Shown: positions 13,795 to 14,960 of the stretch, piece after piece
How the letters are laid out: each line of letters starts with the position of its first letter
Numbering within the stretch: position 1 is the first letter of the stretch
Source: Candidatus Omnitrophota bacterium
GTDB lineage: Bacteria > Omnitrophota > Gorgyraeia > B26-G9
Reading direction: 5' to 3'
Assembly: GCA_028718845.1 (NCBI GenBank)
Contig: JAQULA010000019.1
Span: 1-14,960, forward strand
Length of the DNA stretch: 14,960 bases
Position numbers and translations under genes: made by a program
Notes under the pieces: model-generated
Seen by the model: the letters and a program-made list of their open reading frames with translations, nothing else
What the model was told of the DNA's origin: nothing
Database searches by the model: none

Positions 13795-14960
13795 TTATTG
13801 CTGTTTTTGCGGCGCTTCTTTTTCGCTCTCAATCATCTCTTCAAACGGCGTCTTCTTGCCCTGAAGCGCGTTAATATACCGCTCATCGCTTTCATCGAGC
13901 TTATCCACTTTCGGGGCAATTACCACAAACGGGATCCGTTTTTCTTTAAGATAATCCGTAATCCCCTCCGTATGAAAACCTCCGGTCACCAGAATGCCGA
14001 CACTTTCCGACTCCGCAGCCATTGCCCGCAACGTATTCGTGGCCAGGATATTATTCCGCTGCGCCGCGTAATAATAAAAATCCTGCACTGCCGGCAAAGT
14101 CTTCTTCATGTCTTCCAGCCGCGCGTCCGAGGGAATAGTCAGCTCCAGTTTTAAACGCTGCGATTCTTTTTCGATAAATTTTTTAAGCTTCCGCGCATCG
14201 AGCTCATCCTTGTATTGTTCTATTTTGCGCAAATCATGCGTCAATAGCTGGGTTGAGTACAGATTGCGCAGCAGACGGATAATCCGCAGGTTTTGATCCA
14301 GCCCCTTCTGGGTATAGCTGGTATACAACCCATTTTTGATCCGCTCCACCAACTTATCGATCTCGGTGAATAAACCGAACTTATCCAGGGTTTCATGTTT
14401 ATTAAGGTATTCGATATACGCGCTAAGCTGAGGAAACGCCCGATCCAGCGACTGGGACTTCTTTCCCATGGCGTCATACAGTTTCTTAAGCACATTATGA
14501 TACGCGACGCCGTCCATGGTTTTAGCCTTAAATTCAACCGTGGCTTTTAAAAATTCCTCCATCTCGACGCGGGTTAGATTCCTGCTCAACCGCTCAATCA
14601 ATTCCCCGCGCTGCGCCTCGGCCTCAGCTAAATCAACTTTATTCTTAATCCGGATACTTTCCCCCAATTGGTTAACCTGGGGGAATTCACGCTTGAGGCT
14701 GTCGGCAGGGTACAAGTCGCTGATATACGTTACAAAGCTTTCAAACGGCAACTCTCCGTTTTCATAAGCCACGACATGATCGTCAAGTTCCGTCAGCTTT
14801 TTGTTATAAATTTTACTCTTTAATATATTCAAGTCGTTTTCCAGAACCGCGATGGTATCCTGGATCGGCTGGCGTTCCGGCAGGGCGCGCAAAAATGCGT
14901 CAAGATTCTTGTCATAATATTTCTCGTCTTCCGCGCCGTAAAGAGAAATGTCCCGTTTTG
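13795..14960 (-). CDS. Protein of unknown function with a GGFHT motif, N-terminally partial
   Basis: The frame stays open to the right edge, so the start is outside the window. The TTG at 14892 lies within coding sequence; upstream codons continue as ISLYGAEDEKYYDKN. About 388 residues are visible. Most are charged and helix-forming, with no membrane segment. Near the C-terminus a hydrophobic strand VGILVTGGFHTEG (13999-13961) is followed by a helix and PFVVIAPKV, a beta-alpha-beta arrangement. A GxH motif of this sort occurs in TraB/GumN- and ChaN-like proteins, but I cannot place this one with confidence. The C-terminus is hydrophilic (EKEAPQKQQ). The gene is followed by about 295 bases without genes and a terminator candidate, so it is probably not in the same transcript as the GGDEF-like gene. 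Confidence 0.8.
   Translation of the reverse strand, partial: KRDISLYGAEDEKYYDKNLDAFLRALPERQPIQDTIAVLENDLNILKSKIYNKKLTELDDHVVAYENGELPFESFVTYISDLYPADSLKREFPQVNQLGESIRIKNKVDLAEAEAQRGELIERLSRNLTRVEMEEFLKATVEFKAKTMDGVAYHNVLKKLYDAMGKKSQSLDRAFPQLSAYIEYLNKHETLDKFGLFTEIDKLVERIKNGLYTSYTQKGLDQNLRIIRLLRNLYSTQLLTHDLRKIEQYKDELDARKLKKFIEKESQRLKLELTIPSDARLEDMKKTLPAVQDFYYYAAQRNNILATNTLRAMAAESESVGILVTGGFHTEGITDYLKEKRIPFVVIAPKVDKLDESDERYINALQGKKTPFEEMIESEKEAPQKQQ

Overview
The window looks like part of a bacterial genome whose right-hand 14.6 kb is almost filled by four leftward (minus-strand) genes. Three of these encode very large or mosaic multidomain proteins. A rightward membrane-protein fragment lies at the far left. 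I suspect Candidatus Omnitrophota (the former OP3 lineage) or a close relative. The basis is huge multidomain reading frames with short export-type N-termini followed by a recurrent LSP/LAP signature (DCAYP...LSPRL, DCAWA...TLAPH, LSPAYLAPM). That placement rests on memory of such proteins, not on a search.

Layout, left to right. Positions 1-224 (+) hold the end of a HyfE-like hydrogenase/complex-I-type membrane subunit that stops well short of the family length. Positions 325-4074 (-) encode a 1249-residue protein with an export-type N-terminus, two LOG-type nucleotide-binding domains (the second degenerate), a methyltransferase-like domain and a C-terminal region recalling CheD deamidases. 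It has its own well-formed promoter. A terminator-like hairpin lies inside its last codons. Positions 4213-11223 (-) encode a 2336-residue protein that reads like several exported or membrane proteins joined end to end: signal sequence, twin-arginine-like segment, lytic transglycosylase, membrane hairpin, HExxH peptidase-like domain, second membrane hairpin, then HD phosphohydrolase, cyclic-nucleotide-binding and kinase-like domains and an unassigned tail. Positions 11232-13499 (-) encode a membrane-anchored protein with two GGDEF-like domains. The first has lost its signature motif; in the second the RIGGDEI motif lies before the FDINN...KIN strand, the reverse of the normal order. Positions 13795-14960 (-) are the C-terminal part of a soluble protein of unknown function.

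The GGDEF-like gene and the 2336-residue gene are 8 bases apart, and the second gene's ribosome-binding site overlaps the first gene's stop codon. They therefore probably form one translationally coupled unit. A likely common theme is nucleotide signalling (GGDEF-like, HD, cyclic-nucleotide-binding and kinase-like domains) coupled to envelope remodelling (lytic transglycosylase and metallopeptidase). The 295-base gap at 13500-13794 holds a terminator-like hairpin, an extended -10 promoter candidate and further hairpins. I see no RNA genes, insertion sequences, CRISPR arrays or origins.
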